A stretch of DNA of 64,000 nt, from positions 124,001 to 188,000 of the forward strand of contig CAVQCX010000008.1 in NCBI GenBank assembly GCA_963711095.1, in the 5' to 3' direction. The position numbers were made by a program, and so were the translations under genes. Below, piece by piece: positions 15,863 through 25,610 of this stretch (positions are counted from its first letter, which is position 1; each line of letters starts with the position of its first letter). Under the pieces are notes generated by a model. That model was not told where the DNA came from, searched no databases, and saw only the letters and a program-made list of their open reading frames with translations. The DNA comes from CAVQCX01 sp963711095. GTDB taxonomy: Bacteria > Pseudomonadota > Gammaproteobacteria > Chromatiales > Chromatiaceae.

Positions 15863-17677
15863 CTATCGCTCTTCGCCGGGCTGAGGCAGGCGCACCCGGA
15901 TGGAGAGCTCGCGCAGCTGGGCGGGCGCGACCTCTGAAGGCGCCGAGGTCAGCAGACAGGCTGCGGTCTGGGTCTTGGGGAAGGCCATGACATCGCGAAT
16001 CGAGCCGGCGCCGGTCATCAGCATGACCAGCCGGTCCAGCCCAAAGGCGATGCCCCCGTGGGGCGGGGCCCCGTACTGCAAGGCGGTGAGCAGGAATCCG
16101 AACTTCTCCCGGGCCTCCTCTGCGCCGATGCCGAGCAGCCGGAACACCTGCTCCTGGACCTCCTCGCGGTGGATACGGATGGACCCGCCGCCGATCTCGG
16201 TGCCGTTGAGCACCATGTCATAGGCGCGCGACAGGCAGGCGCCGGGATCGGTCTCGAGAAGTTCCAGCTGGTCCATCTTGGGCGAGGTGAACGGATGGTG
16301 CAGGGCCATCCAGCGGTCCTCGCTGCCATCCCATTCGAACATGGGGAAGTCCACGACCCAGAGCGGACGCCAGGCCTGCTCGACCAGCCCCAGATCCTCG
16401 CCGAGCTTGATCCGCAGGGCGCCCATGGACTCGTTGACCACCTTGGCCTTGTCGGCCCCGAAGAAGATCAGGTCGCCGTCCCGGGCGCCGGTGCGCTCCA
16501 GGATGCCGTTCACCGCCGTGTCGGGGATGAACTTCAGGATCGGCGACTGCAGCCCGTCGCGACCCTTGGCCAGCTCGTTGACCTTGACGTAGGCCAGGCC
16601 CCTGGCGCCGTAGATCGCCACCACCTTGGTGTAGTCGTCGATCTCCTTGCGGCTGAGCGACCCGCCCCGGGGCAAGCGCAGGGCGACCACCCGCCCGTGG
16701 GGGTCCCGCGCCGGCCCCGCGAACACCTTGAAGTCGACGTCCTTCATCAGGTCGGCGACGTCCACCAGCTCCAGAGGGATGCGCAGGTCCGGGCGATCCG
16801 AGCCGAAGCGGCGGATCGCCTCCTGATAGCTCATGCGCGGGAAGGGCTCGGGGAGCAGCACGCCGAGCACCTCCCGGAACAGCTGCCGGATCATGGCCTC
16901 CATCATCCCGGTCAGGGCCGTTTCGTCGACGAACGACATCTCGATGTCGAGCTGGGTGAACTCCGGCTGGCGGTCGGCGCGCAGGTCCTCGTCGCGAAAG
17001 CAGCGCACAATCTGGTAGTAGCGATCGATCCCGGACATCATCAACAGCTGTTTGAACAGCTGCGGCGACTGGGGCAGCGCGAAGAAGTGCCCGGGGTGGG
17101 TGCGGCTCGGCACCAGATAGTCGCGGGCGCCCTCCGGGGTGGCCTTGGTGAGCATCGGCGTCTCGACGTCGATGAACCCCCGGTCGTCGAGGAAGCGCCG
17201 CAGCGCCCGGGTCACCCCATGGCGCAGACGCAGGCGCTTCTGCATGGTGGGCCGGCGTAGATCGATGTAGCGGTAACGCAGCCGCAGCTCTTCGGACACG
17301 CCCTCGTCGTCGAGCTGGATCGGGGGCGTCTCCGAGCGGTTGAGCACTTCCAGATCGCCCCCGAGCACTTCGATCTCCCCGGTGGGCAGATCGCGGTTCT
17401 CGGTCCCCGCCGGGCGGCGGCGCACGCGCCCGCGCACCCGCAGCACGTACTCACTGCGCACCCGCTCGGCGGTGCTGAACACCTCCGGCTCGTCCGGGTC
17501 GTAGACCACCTGCACCAGGCCCTCGCGATCGCGCAGGTCGATGAAGATCACCCCGCCGTGGTCCCGACGTCGGTGGACCCAGCCGAACAGCTCGACCTGC
17601 TGGTCGAGATGCGAGCTGCGGAAGCCTCTCCGCAATAGTGAGTGCGCATGTCTGGGAACCGTCGGTTGGAAGCTCAC
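15863..17677 (-). CDS. aspS: Aspartyl-tRNA synthetase (probably non-discriminating)
   Basis: 604 aa class II synthetase. It has the anticodon-binding OB fold (VELFGWVHRRRDHGGVIF), motif 2 (CFRDEDLRADRQPEFTQLD), the bacterial GAD insertion and motif 3 (GIAFGLDRLVMLM). His and Gly in HRRRDHGG and RPAGTEN match the non-discriminating P. aeruginosa enzyme, which also charges tRNA-Asn for GatCAB (inference). The in-frame start is a GTG at 17677 with a weak ribosome site. The canonical N-terminus MRTHYCGE is encoded from an ATG at 17649 in another frame; two extra bases near 17619-17627 separate it from the rest. The true protein probably begins MRTHYCGELRSSHLDQQ. Confidence 0.93.
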   Translation of the reverse strand: MSFQPTVPRHAHSLLRRGFRSSHLDQQVELFGWVHRRRDHGGVIFIDLRDREGLVQVVYDPDEPEVFSTAERVRSEYVLRVRGRVRRRPAGTENRDLPTGEIEVLGGDLEVLNRSETPPIQLDDEGVSEELRLRYRYIDLRRPTMQKRLRLRHGVTRALRRFLDDRGFIDVETPMLTKATPEGARDYLVPSRTHPGHFFALPQSPQLFKQLLMMSGIDRYYQIVRCFRDEDLRADRQPEFTQLDIEMSFVDETALTGMMEAMIRQLFREVLGVLLPEPFPRMSYQEAIRRFGSDRPDLRIPLELVDVADLMKDVDFKVFAGPARDPHGRVVALRLPRGGSLSRKEIDDYTKVVAIYGARGLAYVKVNELAKGRDGLQSPILKFIPDTAVNGILERTGARDGDLIFFGADKAKVVNESMGALRIKLGEDLGLVEQAWRPLWVVDFPMFEWDGSEDRWMALHHPFTSPKMDQLELLETDPGACLSRAYDMVLNGTEIGGGSIRIHREEVQEQVFRLLGIGAEEAREKFGFLLTALQYGAPPHGGIAFGLDRLVMLMTGAGSIRDVMAFPKTQTAACLLTSAPSEVAPAQLRELSIRVRLPQPGEER

Positions 17678-17849
17678 CGGGAAGCGGCCCGGCGAAGGGC
17701 CGAAATCTTACGGACTGGTCCGGGGCGGCGCAAGCCGACCCGGGAAGCAGCGCGGGCTCAGGCGTGCCGGGCGCCGAAACGGCGAAGGGCCGCCGCCGGA
17801 CAGCGCCGACGCTCGGCCCCTCGACATCCCGGGCACCCGCGTCTCGGGG

Positions 17850-18158
17850 TCACTGACAGGCGGGACAGGCACCCGCCCCGCAGCTCGGGGGCGAGTCGGA
17901 CTTTCCAGAATCCGACTTTCCAGAATCCGACTTTCCGGATTCGGACTTGCCGGATTCGTGAACGTTGCGCTGGGCACCGCCCTTGAAATCGGTCTCGTAC
18001 CAACCGCCGCCCTTCAGCCGGAAGCCAACCGCGGAGATGAGCTTCTTCAGGGCGGGCTGCGAGCACTCCGGGCAGTCGGTCAGCGGAGCGTCGGCCATCT
18101 TCTGCATGGCCTCCAGCCGATGGCCGCAGGACGCACAACGGTACTCATAGATCGGCAT
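17850..18158 (-). CDS. FmdB-family zinc ribbon protein
   Basis: 102 aa. The N-terminal zinc ribbon is MPIYEYRCASCGHRLEAMQK with a second CxxC pair in DCPECSQPALKKLIS. The C-terminal tail (about 69-92) consists of five imperfect GKSxS repeats, from 15-bp DNA repeats at about 17891-17955, and ends with a cysteine-rich GAGACPACQ. FmdB was named for a formamidase locus; its cellular role is not established. It is commonly found upstream of aspS, as here. Confidence 0.85.
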   Translation of the reverse strand: MPIYEYRCASCGHRLEAMQKMADAPLTDCPECSQPALKKLISAVGFRLKGGGWYETDFKGGAQRNVHESGKSESGKSDSGKSDSGKSDSPPSCGAGACPACQ

Positions 18159-18241
18159 GATCAGTATCCTCGGTAAACCATCGACCGTCCAGGTAGGGGC
18201 GGTGCCGGAAAAATGCAAGGATGTTACCACAGACCGGTTGA

Positions 18242-18529
18242 TCAGGTCCCCGGGCCACCCCCCAGGCCGAAATCCCCCCCCTCTGCTCCGGCCTCCTGGC
18301 GCTCGTGCTCGCGCACCTGTCGCAGCAGCTGCACCAATTTCCTGTGATCCTCCACGCCCATGCCGAACAGCAGGTAGCGCTCGGCCTGCTCGCGCACCCG
18401 GTCGAGATCCGCTACCCGGCGCTCCAGATAGATCAATACCGTGCCCAGCAGATCGGCGTCGAGGTCTTCCTCGCTGAGCCGCCGGGCGACTTCCAGGGCT
18501 TGCTCGATCTGTTGCTTGCTGGGCTTCAT
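18242..18529 (-). CDS. Conserved hypothetical small helical protein
   Basis: 95 aa from ATG 18529, preceded by GAGG about 5 bases upstream. Almost entirely charged helix (KQQIEQALEVARRLSEEDL, LIYLERRVADLDRVREQAER) with a glycine-rich tail. No recognised domain. It sits just upstream of fmdB on the same strand, separated by 83 bp. Confidence 0.6.
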   Translation of the reverse strand: MKPSKQQIEQALEVARRLSEEDLDADLLGTVLIYLERRVADLDRVREQAERYLLFGMGVEDHRKLVQLLRQVREHERQEAGAEGGDFGLGGGPGT

Positions 18530-18614
18530 CGGGCCACCTCTGTCTGGACTCAAGTGACATATAGCAGGCGCATGCGTGGACGTGCGGCGACGACTCGCCG
18601 ACAATGACCGGCCC

Positions 18615-19469
18615 ATGGGCCATCCCGAGCGCAGATCCATCCTGATCACCGGCTGCTCGAGCGGCATCGGCTACGCCGCGGCTGTCGGATTGCACGCCAG
18701 GGGCTATAGGGTGTTTGCAAGCGCACGTCGACCCGAGGATGTCGCGCGCCTCGCAGGGACGGGCCTGGAAGCACTGCGCCTAGACCTCGATGATCCGGCG
18801 AGCATCGCCGAGGCGGCCGCGGAGGTGCTCACCCGAACGGAAGGCGGGCTCCATGCCCTGTTCAACAACGGCGGCTACGGCCAGCCGGGGGCGGTGGAGG
18901 ATCTGACCCGCGAGGCGCTGCGCGCCCAGTTCGAGACGCTGCTATTTGGCTGGCACGACCTGACGCGGCGGCTGATACCGGCCATGCGCGCGCAGGGTCG
19001 CGGACGCATCGTGCAGAACAGCTCGGTGCTAGGGTTGGTGCCCATGGCCTACCGCGGCGCCTACGTGGCCGCCAAGTACGCCCTGGAAGGGCTCACCGAT
19101 ACCCTGCGGTTAGAGCTGCAGGGCACCGGCATCCATGTCAGTCTGATCGAGCCGGGACCCATCGAGAGCCGGTTCCGGGACAACGCCTACCGCAAGTTCC
19201 TGGAGCACGTGGACGCGGACCGGAGCGCGCACCGCGAGCGCTACGCGGCCCTCGAGGCGCGCCTGCGCAAGCCGGGCCCGGCCGCCCCGTTTACGCTCCC
19301 GGCCCAGGCGGTGCTGCCCAAGCTGATCCACGCCCTGGAGAGCCCTCACCCGCGCATCCGCTACCGCCTCACGGTGCCGACCCACCTGCTCTCCGTACTG
19401 GCGCGGGTGCTGCCCGATCGGCTGCTGGACCGGGTGCTGACCGCCGCATCCGGGGGCGGTCGACGCTGA
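18615..19469 (+). CDS. Short-chain dehydrogenase/reductase
   Basis: 284 aa classical SDR. The cofactor motif is ITGCSSGIGYAAA (about 10-22), followed by FNNGGYGQPG (NNAG-like), the catalytic Ser in VQNSSVLGLV, and YVAAKYALEGL carrying the Tyr-x3-Lys pair. The long C-terminal extension resembles retinol/17-beta-hydroxysteroid dehydrogenase-like bacterial SDRs annotated as SDR family oxidoreductase. Substrate not deducible. It is divergent from the 95-aa gene. Confidence 0.85.
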   Translation: MGHPERRSILITGCSSGIGYAAAVGLHARGYRVFASARRPEDVARLAGTGLEALRLDLDDPASIAEAAAEVLTRTEGGLHALFNNGGYGQPGAVEDLTREALRAQFETLLFGWHDLTRRLIPAMRAQGRGRIVQNSSVLGLVPMAYRGAYVAAKYALEGLTDTLRLELQGTGIHVSLIEPGPIESRFRDNAYRKFLEHVDADRSAHRERYAALEARLRKPGPAAPFTLPAQAVLPKLIHALESPHPRIRYRLTVPTHLLSVLARVLPDRLLDRVLTAASGGGRR

Positions 19470-19494
19470 CCCGGCAGCCCTGCAACCCGACCTT

Positions 19495-21069
19495 TCAGCG
19501 CTGGCTGAAATAGGCCGCCAGAAAGTCCGTGAACGGGGTATCGTCGGGCGCCTCCAGCTCGGCCTGCTCGCTTAGCGACGCCTGCACCAGAGCCTCCAGC
19601 GCCGCCAGGCGCTCGGGGCTGAGGGCCTGGTCCCGGAAATACTGGCGATGCTCGGCCGACTTGCGCGCCGCATAGGCGTGGAAGCCCTCCCCGTGCTCGC
19701 GCATCTCGGCCAGCATCCGTGCCGAAGGGGTGCCCTCGGGGTCCGCCACCAGGCCGATCTGCGCCCTCAAGCTCTCGCTGTATTCCCGGGTGGCATTGGC
19801 CTGATCCAACACCGCGCTAATCCCCTGCATGGCCTCCAGCACCTCACCGGCCAACGCTCGGAACGGACGCTCGCGTCCACCGCGGCGCAGGTGCAGCCCC
19901 GGGTCGCGCCCGCGGTGGGCGGTGCCGCCGAGGTTCTGATCGATCTCCCTGCGCTCCAGATCGCTCACGGGCGGGCTGTCCTGGAGCAGGCAGAACAGCA
20001 TGAGCGCCTCCAGAAATCGCAGCTGGGACTGGTCCACCCCAAGAGGTTGAAAGGCGTTCACATCGAGGGAGCGCAGCTCCACATAGCGAATACCGCGCTT
20101 TCTCAGGGCCAGGCTCGGCTTCTCGTAACGCCCGGGCGTCTGTTTCAGGCGCACCGAGCTGTAATACTCGTTCTCGATCTGCAGGATATTGGCATTGAGC
20201 TGGCGGTATTCGCCGTCGACCACCACGCCGATCTGCTCCCAGAGCGGACAGGGCGTCTGGGTGGCCCGGTTCAGGCTGTCGATGTACGCCTCGAGGCTGT
20301 CGTAGCTTGCCTGGATGCCGACCCCCTTCTCCTTGCTGTTCTGATAGCCGATGTCACCCATGCGCAAGGAGGTCGCATAAGGCAGATAGTAGGTGTGGGC
20401 GCCGAAATCCTTGAGGCGGGTCGGCCTGCCCTGGAGGAAGGTCTTGCAGACCGCCGGCGAGGCCCCGAACAGATAGGGCACCAGCCAGCCGAAGCGCTGC
20501 AGGTTGCGCACCATGCCCATGTACGAGGCGTCGACAAAGGTCCGCCGCGCCTCCGGGGCCCCTTCCAGATCCTGGTACAGCGTCCAGAGCCGATCCGAGA
20601 ACGAGAAGTTGAAGTGCACCCCGGCAATCACCTGCATCACCTTGCCGTAGCGGTACCCGAGCCCCCGGCGGTAGACCGTCTTCATCAGCCCGGCGTTGGA
20701 GCGCCCGTACTCCGCGATTGGGATGCTGTCGGCCCCGTGCACGATGCACGGCATGCTGGTCGCCCAGAGGGTCTCGGCCTCGATGCAGTCGTAGACGAAC
20801 TTGTGCAGATCGCCGAGAAACGCAAGCGCAGCCGCCGGGCCGGTGTACGGCGGGGTGATCAGCTCGATCAGCGCCTCGGAATAGTCCGTGGTGATATACG
20901 GGTGCGTCAGGGGTGAGCCCAACGCCCGCGGATGCGGGCGCGGGCTGATGCCCCCGTCGGGCGTCACCCGGAGGCTCTCTTTCTCTATGCCCATGAGGCT
21001 GCCCCGCAGGGCGCCCAGCCCACCCGAGGAGACCAACGCGCCCAGGCGCCGTTCGAGCGTGGAATACAA
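19495..21069 (-). CDS. gshA: Glutamate-cysteine ligase GshA
   Basis: 524 aa, family length for the proteobacterial type 1 enzyme. It joins glutamate and cysteine with ATP, the first glutathione step. Conserved blocks are LRGSLMGIEKESLRV, TDYSEALIELITPP, GVHFNFSFSDRLW, YVELRSLDVNAF and LQIENEYYSSVR. It is convergent with the SDR gene (25 bp apart) and seems to be transcribed alone. Confidence 0.95.
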   Translation of the reverse strand: MYSTLERRLGALVSSGGLGALRGSLMGIEKESLRVTPDGGISPRPHPRALGSPLTHPYITTDYSEALIELITPPYTGPAAALAFLGDLHKFVYDCIEAETLWATSMPCIVHGADSIPIAEYGRSNAGLMKTVYRRGLGYRYGKVMQVIAGVHFNFSFSDRLWTLYQDLEGAPEARRTFVDASYMGMVRNLQRFGWLVPYLFGASPAVCKTFLQGRPTRLKDFGAHTYYLPYATSLRMGDIGYQNSKEKGVGIQASYDSLEAYIDSLNRATQTPCPLWEQIGVVVDGEYRQLNANILQIENEYYSSVRLKQTPGRYEKPSLALRKRGIRYVELRSLDVNAFQPLGVDQSQLRFLEALMLFCLLQDSPPVSDLERREIDQNLGGTAHRGRDPGLHLRRGGRERPFRALAGEVLEAMQGISAVLDQANATREYSESLRAQIGLVADPEGTPSARMLAEMREHGEGFHAYAARKSAEHRQYFRDQALSPERLAALEALVQASLSEQAELEAPDDTPFTDFLAAYFSQR

Positions 21070-21351
21070 GCGATAGACTCCTCGGCCGGTCGGCGCGCTA
21101 CGCCCAGGCTGGCCATGCGGGCAGGGCGCGACAGGCCTTGCGAGCCTGGACCCTAAGGCCGCCGCGGACCCTTGGCGAGCCTCGGGCGAAGTGCCTGCGC
21201 GGCGCGGGTGCAGCCGTGCGAATCGACCACCGAGGCCCGCCTGCCGAAAGCGCTTTGCCGAGCCAGTGCCCTGCGCAATTGAATTCCGGCCAGAGATCGG
21301 TAAACATTGAGCGAATTATAAGTTCAAAAGCTCACCTGAAAGGCGCCTTCG

Positions 21352-22266
21352 ATGCACATCAAGCCCACGACCCTGTCCTGGTGTCTGCTGACCGCCACCC
21401 TGTCGGTAAGTGCCGCTCCGCCCGGCAAGCAGGTGCAAATGGCGGTTGTGGATTCCTTCACCAGCGGCGCCAAGGCCCAGGCGGACCTGTGGGCGCGCCT
21501 CGACCCTGCGACGCTCAAGCTACATTCCCATCACGTTCTGGTCATGGACCGGTCCGGCCACGAGATCTATGCCAAGGCGCCGGACAAGTCGGTGCCGATC
21601 GCCTCGATCACCAAGCTGATGACCGCGATCGTCACCCTGGCCGCGAAACTGGATCCCGACGAGCGGATCACCATCACGCAGCAGGACCGGGACCTGGTGA
21701 GGCACACCGGCTCCAGGCTGGCCGTCGGGGGGACCCTGTCTCGCAACGATCTGCTGCGTATCGCCCTGATGTCATCCGAGAATCGCGCGGCAAGCGCCCT
21801 GGCCAGGACCTATCCCGGCGGCAAACCGGCGTTCGTCCGCGCGATGAACCGTAAGGCCAAGGAGCTGGGCATGCACCAGAGCCACTTTGTGGACAGCACC
21901 GGGCTGGATGCGCGAGATACCTCCACGGCGCGGGATCTCGCGCAGCTGGTGCGCACCGCCGAGCATTATCCGCAGATCCGCGAGGCGACCACCACCGAGC
22001 GCGCCGAGGTCCGGCCCTACCAGCACCGAGGCCCGCTGGGCTACCGCAACACCAATCGGCTGGTGGGCAAGGAAGACTGGCAGATCGGGCTGAGCAAGAC
22101 CGGCTTCATCAACGAGGCCGGGCGCTGCCTGGTCATGAGCGTCGAGATTGCCAGCCAAAGGCTGGTGGTGGTGCTGCTGGATGCACCCGGCAAGCTCACG
22201 CCAATCGGCGACACGGCGCGCCTGCGCTCCTGGATCGAGGCAGGCATAGGGAACGACCGCTCCTGA
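21352..22266 (+). CDS. pbpG: D-alanyl-D-alanine endopeptidase PbpG (PBP7)
   Basis: 304 aa secreted penicillin-binding protein of the S11 family that cuts D-Ala crosslinks in peptidoglycan. A signal peptide ends around VSAAPP. The active-site motifs are SITK (85-88), SSEN (about 140) and KTGF (about 249). Length and ALKLHSHHVLVMDRSG-type start match PbpG rather than DacA, since the long C-terminal membrane anchor is absent. Confidence 0.9.
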   Translation: MHIKPTTLSWCLLTATLSVSAAPPGKQVQMAVVDSFTSGAKAQADLWARLDPATLKLHSHHVLVMDRSGHEIYAKAPDKSVPIASITKLMTAIVTLAAKLDPDERITITQQDRDLVRHTGSRLAVGGTLSRNDLLRIALMSSENRAASALARTYPGGKPAFVRAMNRKAKELGMHQSHFVDSTGLDARDTSTARDLAQLVRTAEHYPQIREATTTERAEVRPYQHRGPLGYRNTNRLVGKEDWQIGLSKTGFINEAGRCLVMSVEIASQRLVVVLLDAPGKLTPIGDTARLRSWIEAGIGNDRS

Positions 22267-22415
22267 GCCACCCCGGCTCTCCGACGGCTCCCCCGAAAGC
22301 GACCCGCGATTCACCCGCCCGCCGCGAGCCCGGGTGCGCACACGCCCGATCGCCCGGGCGCCGCATCACCCCCTGAGGGCCCTGCCCCAACCCCCCCTCG
22401 GACCAGGGCGCCGGT

Positions 22416-24512
22416 TCAGTGAGCCATGGCGGCCAGGGGCCGCTGGGCGTTTATCCAGTCTGCGAGGATGCGCGCAGCCTCTTTCGACTGGATGGCAGAG
22501 ATCGCCTTCTGGGCCTCCTCGTCGTTGTCCTCGTCCTCGTCCTCCTCGATGTCCGGGTTATCGGGCAGAGGCTTGAGCCCGGCCACCGCTCGGAAACGGT
22601 TCTCGTTGGCCCGTCGCGCCTTCTCGCGGCCCTCCCACTCGGACTTGCGCTCGGCCTCGTTGAGGCTCACCGATTTCTGCTCACTGATCTGCTTGGCGAG
22701 GCCGAGCTCCTCTATGAGGAAGGCAAAGCCCGGGTCGGACTTCACGCGCTGCCGATCCAGCTTGCGCAGGTGCTCCACCGGCGCCGCGCGCTGGGGGTGA
22801 TAGTCCGCGGCGGCGATGTGGTCCCACGGCAGGGCGTTGTCCAGGGAGCGCTCTCCCTCGTCCGTCGGATCGGACGGAAACGGGAAGGCGATGTCCGGTA
22901 CCACGCCCCGGAACTGCGTGCTGTCGCCGTTGATCCGGTAGAACTGTGCCATGGTCAGACGCAGGCGCCCCAGATTGTCCTCGGGCTTGCGCACAAACCG
23001 GTCGAGGTCGATCAGCGTCTGCACCGTGCCCTTGCCGAAGGTCGGCTCACCGATGATCAGCCCGCGATGGTAGTCCTGGATGGCACCCGCAAAGATCTCC
23101 GAGGCCGAGGCGCTGTCGCGGTCGACCAGCACCGCGAGGGGCCCGGAGTAGACGAGCTGTGGATCCGGGTCCTTCTCCACCTCCAGCTTGCCGGAGGCGT
23201 CCTTGACCTGCACCACGGGGCCGGTGTCGATGAACAGCCCGGTCAGGTCGGTAGCCTCGGTCAGGGAGCCCCCGCCGTTGTGGCGCAGGTCGACGACGAT
23301 ACCGTCCACCCCTTGGGCCGTGAGCTGCTTGAGCAGGGCGCGAACGTCCCGGGTGGTGCTGCGGAACGCCTTATTGCCCTCCGAGCTGCCCTCGAAATCC
23401 CGGTAGAAGCCCGGGATCTCGATGACGCCGATGCGCACTTCGCCCATACCGCTCAGCCCCTCGATGATGCTGCTCTTGGCGGCCTGATCCTCCAGCTGGA
23501 TTTCCTTGCGGACCAAGCGTACGGTGCGCGACGGCCCGCCACCGGCGGCGCTCTTGGGCATCACCTGCAGCCGCACCACCGTGCCTTTCTTGCCCCGGAT
23601 CAGATCGACCACGTCCTGGAGACGCCAGCCGACCACGTCGACCATCTCGCCATCGTCGGCCTGGCCAACGCCGATGATCTTGTCCCCCCCGCGCAGCTGG
23701 CCGCTCTGCTCCGCGGGCCCGCCTTTCACCAGCCGCTGGATCTCGGTGTACTCGTTCTCGTTGCGCAGCACCGCGCCTATCCCCTCCAGAGACAGACGCA
23801 TGCTGATGTCGAAATTCTCGGAGGTGCGGGGAGACATGTAGCTGGTATGGGGATCCAGACAGCTCGCGTAGGCATTGATGAACAGCGAGAACACGTCTTC
23901 CGCGCGCAGCTGACGGGTGCGCGTCGCTATGCCTTCGTAGCGTTTCTTGAGCTTGTCGCGTATCTCGTCGTCGGTCTTGCCGGTCAGGCGCAGGCTGATG
24001 ATGTCGTTCTTCACGCGCTGGCGCCAAAGGTCATCCTGCTGCTTCCGATCCGCCGGCCAGGGCAGATCCTTGCGGTCGAACCGGTACTCCTCGTTCCTGG
24101 CGTAATCCAGCTTCCGACCGAGCAGGGACAGGGCGTAGCTGACGCGCTCCTCGACCCTGAAGCGGTAGATCCGGAAGATGTTGAATGCGGGCTCCAGGTG
24201 CGCATCGCGCAACGCATCGTCGAGCCGCTCCTTGTAGATGTCGAAGGTTGCGATGTCGCTCTGCAGGAAGTACAACCGGCTGGGGTCCAGGTCGTCGAGG
24301 TAGCGCGCGAGCACCGCCGCGGACAGCGCGTCGTTCAAGGACTGATGCCGGTAGTGGTAACGGTCAATGACCTTGGTGATCAGGATCGTCGCTTGGCGCT
24401 CGGCACGGTCGGGCACCAGATCGCTCAGCGGGACCTGCTGAACCGTTGCTCCGATCGGCAGGCTCAGCAGCAGACTGAGAATAAACAGGAACCGGGATAG
24501 CTTGGACTTCAT
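22416..24512 (-). CDS. prc: Carboxy-terminal processing protease Prc
   Basis: 698 aa periplasmic tail-specific protease of family S41. It has a signal peptide (FLFILSLLLSLPIGATVQQ), an N-terminal helical domain, a PDZ domain (LEGIGAVLRNENEYTEIQRL, GGDKIIGVGQ), and the catalytic Ser/Lys dyad in DRDSASASEIFAGA and TFGKGTVQTLI. Prc degrades mis-marked proteins and trims peptidoglycan hydrolases and FtsI. The ATG at 24512 begins the signal peptide; the frame upstream is not protein-like. An acidic stretch EEDEDEDNDEE occurs near the C-terminus. Confidence 0.94.
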   Translation of the reverse strand: MKSKLSRFLFILSLLLSLPIGATVQQVPLSDLVPDRAERQATILITKVIDRYHYRHQSLNDALSAAVLARYLDDLDPSRLYFLQSDIATFDIYKERLDDALRDAHLEPAFNIFRIYRFRVEERVSYALSLLGRKLDYARNEEYRFDRKDLPWPADRKQQDDLWRQRVKNDIISLRLTGKTDDEIRDKLKKRYEGIATRTRQLRAEDVFSLFINAYASCLDPHTSYMSPRTSENFDISMRLSLEGIGAVLRNENEYTEIQRLVKGGPAEQSGQLRGGDKIIGVGQADDGEMVDVVGWRLQDVVDLIRGKKGTVVRLQVMPKSAAGGGPSRTVRLVRKEIQLEDQAAKSSIIEGLSGMGEVRIGVIEIPGFYRDFEGSSEGNKAFRSTTRDVRALLKQLTAQGVDGIVVDLRHNGGGSLTEATDLTGLFIDTGPVVQVKDASGKLEVEKDPDPQLVYSGPLAVLVDRDSASASEIFAGAIQDYHRGLIIGEPTFGKGTVQTLIDLDRFVRKPEDNLGRLRLTMAQFYRINGDSTQFRGVVPDIAFPFPSDPTDEGERSLDNALPWDHIAAADYHPQRAAPVEHLRKLDRQRVKSDPGFAFLIEELGLAKQISEQKSVSLNEAERKSEWEGREKARRANENRFRAVAGLKPLPDNPDIEEDEDEDNDEEAQKAISAIQSKEAARILADWINAQRPLAAMAH

Positions 24513-24655
24513 CTTGGGGACCATTGGGTCGGGCGATGTCTGATTCGACCCGCCGGAGGGGCGGCGGGTTCCAGCGGTGAACCGGCGGAGTTTAGCACCT
24601 TTCTTCCGGGCTTCGTGCACCAACTCGCCGGCTCTCGGGCCGCTCGCGCAAGGGC

Positions 24656-25543
24656 TCAGAGGGACCGGCCGGCCCGGCCGCGAGGCGCATACGCAGGGGG
24701 ACGCAGGCCGCCGACCAGCTCCAGATAGTCATCCTCCTCGGGCCCGAGAAGGCCGTGGCGGATCAGGAAATCGATAATAACCAGGTTGACGTTGGGCTTG
24801 AGCTCATCGGTGTCCCGCACCCGCGCGGCCACCTCCTCGACCGGCCAGAGATGGAACGCCGCCACTTCGCCGTCGGTGCAGCGGGGCACGAAGGACACCG
24901 GCAGCTCGAGGTCATAGCAATACAGGGTGTCCGGCCTGAAGCCCCAGTCCGTATCCCGGTTGTAGCTGAGCGCACCGACCGGGCGCGCCCGCGCGGCCAG
25001 CGCCCGGTCGATCCCGGCCTCCTCCCAGCACTCCTTGGCCAGGTTCTCGGCCAGAGCGATCCCGTAGGGCAGGCCGCCAGCCACCAGATTGTCCAGCTTG
25101 CCCGGATAGGTGATCCGGTCGGCCGAGCGCCGGGCGATCCACAGCAGCAGGCGGTCGCCGTCGCGTACGAAGCCATTGAGATGCTGGCCGAAGGTGCGCA
25201 CGCCGAGGGCCGGGGCAGCGGCCCGGTCGATCGCCAGCAGCGCATGCTCCGGGGTCGAGGCGGTGACGGCATAGCGCTCGCCGGTGAGACGGCGCATCAG
25301 ACCGCGCTGCACCAGGGCCGGCAAGGCGTCGGCGAGCGCCCGGCTGCGCTGCTCAAAGCCCTGGAGCGTCGCGACCAGCGCCAGCGCCCCGTCGGTCTCC
25401 ACCACGAAGGTCTCCGGCCGCCCCGCCAGTGCCTCTGCGACCTCCGGGCGGACCTTCCCGACCTGCAGTCCGTCCACCCGAAACGCCCGGTATCGCCCCG
25501 GGTCGTGGTTGTTGTTGTGGCGGATCTGCGCAATGAAGCTCAT
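24656..25543 (-). CDS. DUF4743 plus Nudix hydrolase (TNR3-like)
   Basis: 295 aa. The N-terminal DUF4743 domain (about 10-120) is followed by a Nudix domain whose box is GGLPYGIALAENLAKECWEE. Preceding sequence FGQHLNGFVRDGDRLLLWIARR and the trailing DTDELKPNVNLVIIDFLIRH match the TNR3/YJR142W family, reported to hydrolyse damaged thiamine diphosphates (oxo- and oxythiamine forms). That activity is inferred from family. It lies 67 bp downstream of yjbQ on the same strand. Confidence 0.82.
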   Translation of the reverse strand: MSFIAQIRHNNNHDPGRYRAFRVDGLQVGKVRPEVAEALAGRPETFVVETDGALALVATLQGFEQRSRALADALPALVQRGLMRRLTGERYAVTASTPEHALLAIDRAAAPALGVRTFGQHLNGFVRDGDRLLLWIARRSADRITYPGKLDNLVAGGLPYGIALAENLAKECWEEAGIDRALAARARPVGALSYNRDTDWGFRPDTLYCYDLELPVSFVPRCTDGEVAAFHLWPVEEVAARVRDTDELKPNVNLVIIDFLIRHGLLGPEEDDYLELVGGLRPPAYAPRGRAGRSL

Positions 25544-25610
25544 GGTCGGGACCCTACCGCCGCCCGCTCGCGCACCAAGCCTTGCAGCGCCCCAGCGCCA
25601 TCCGCTCCGA

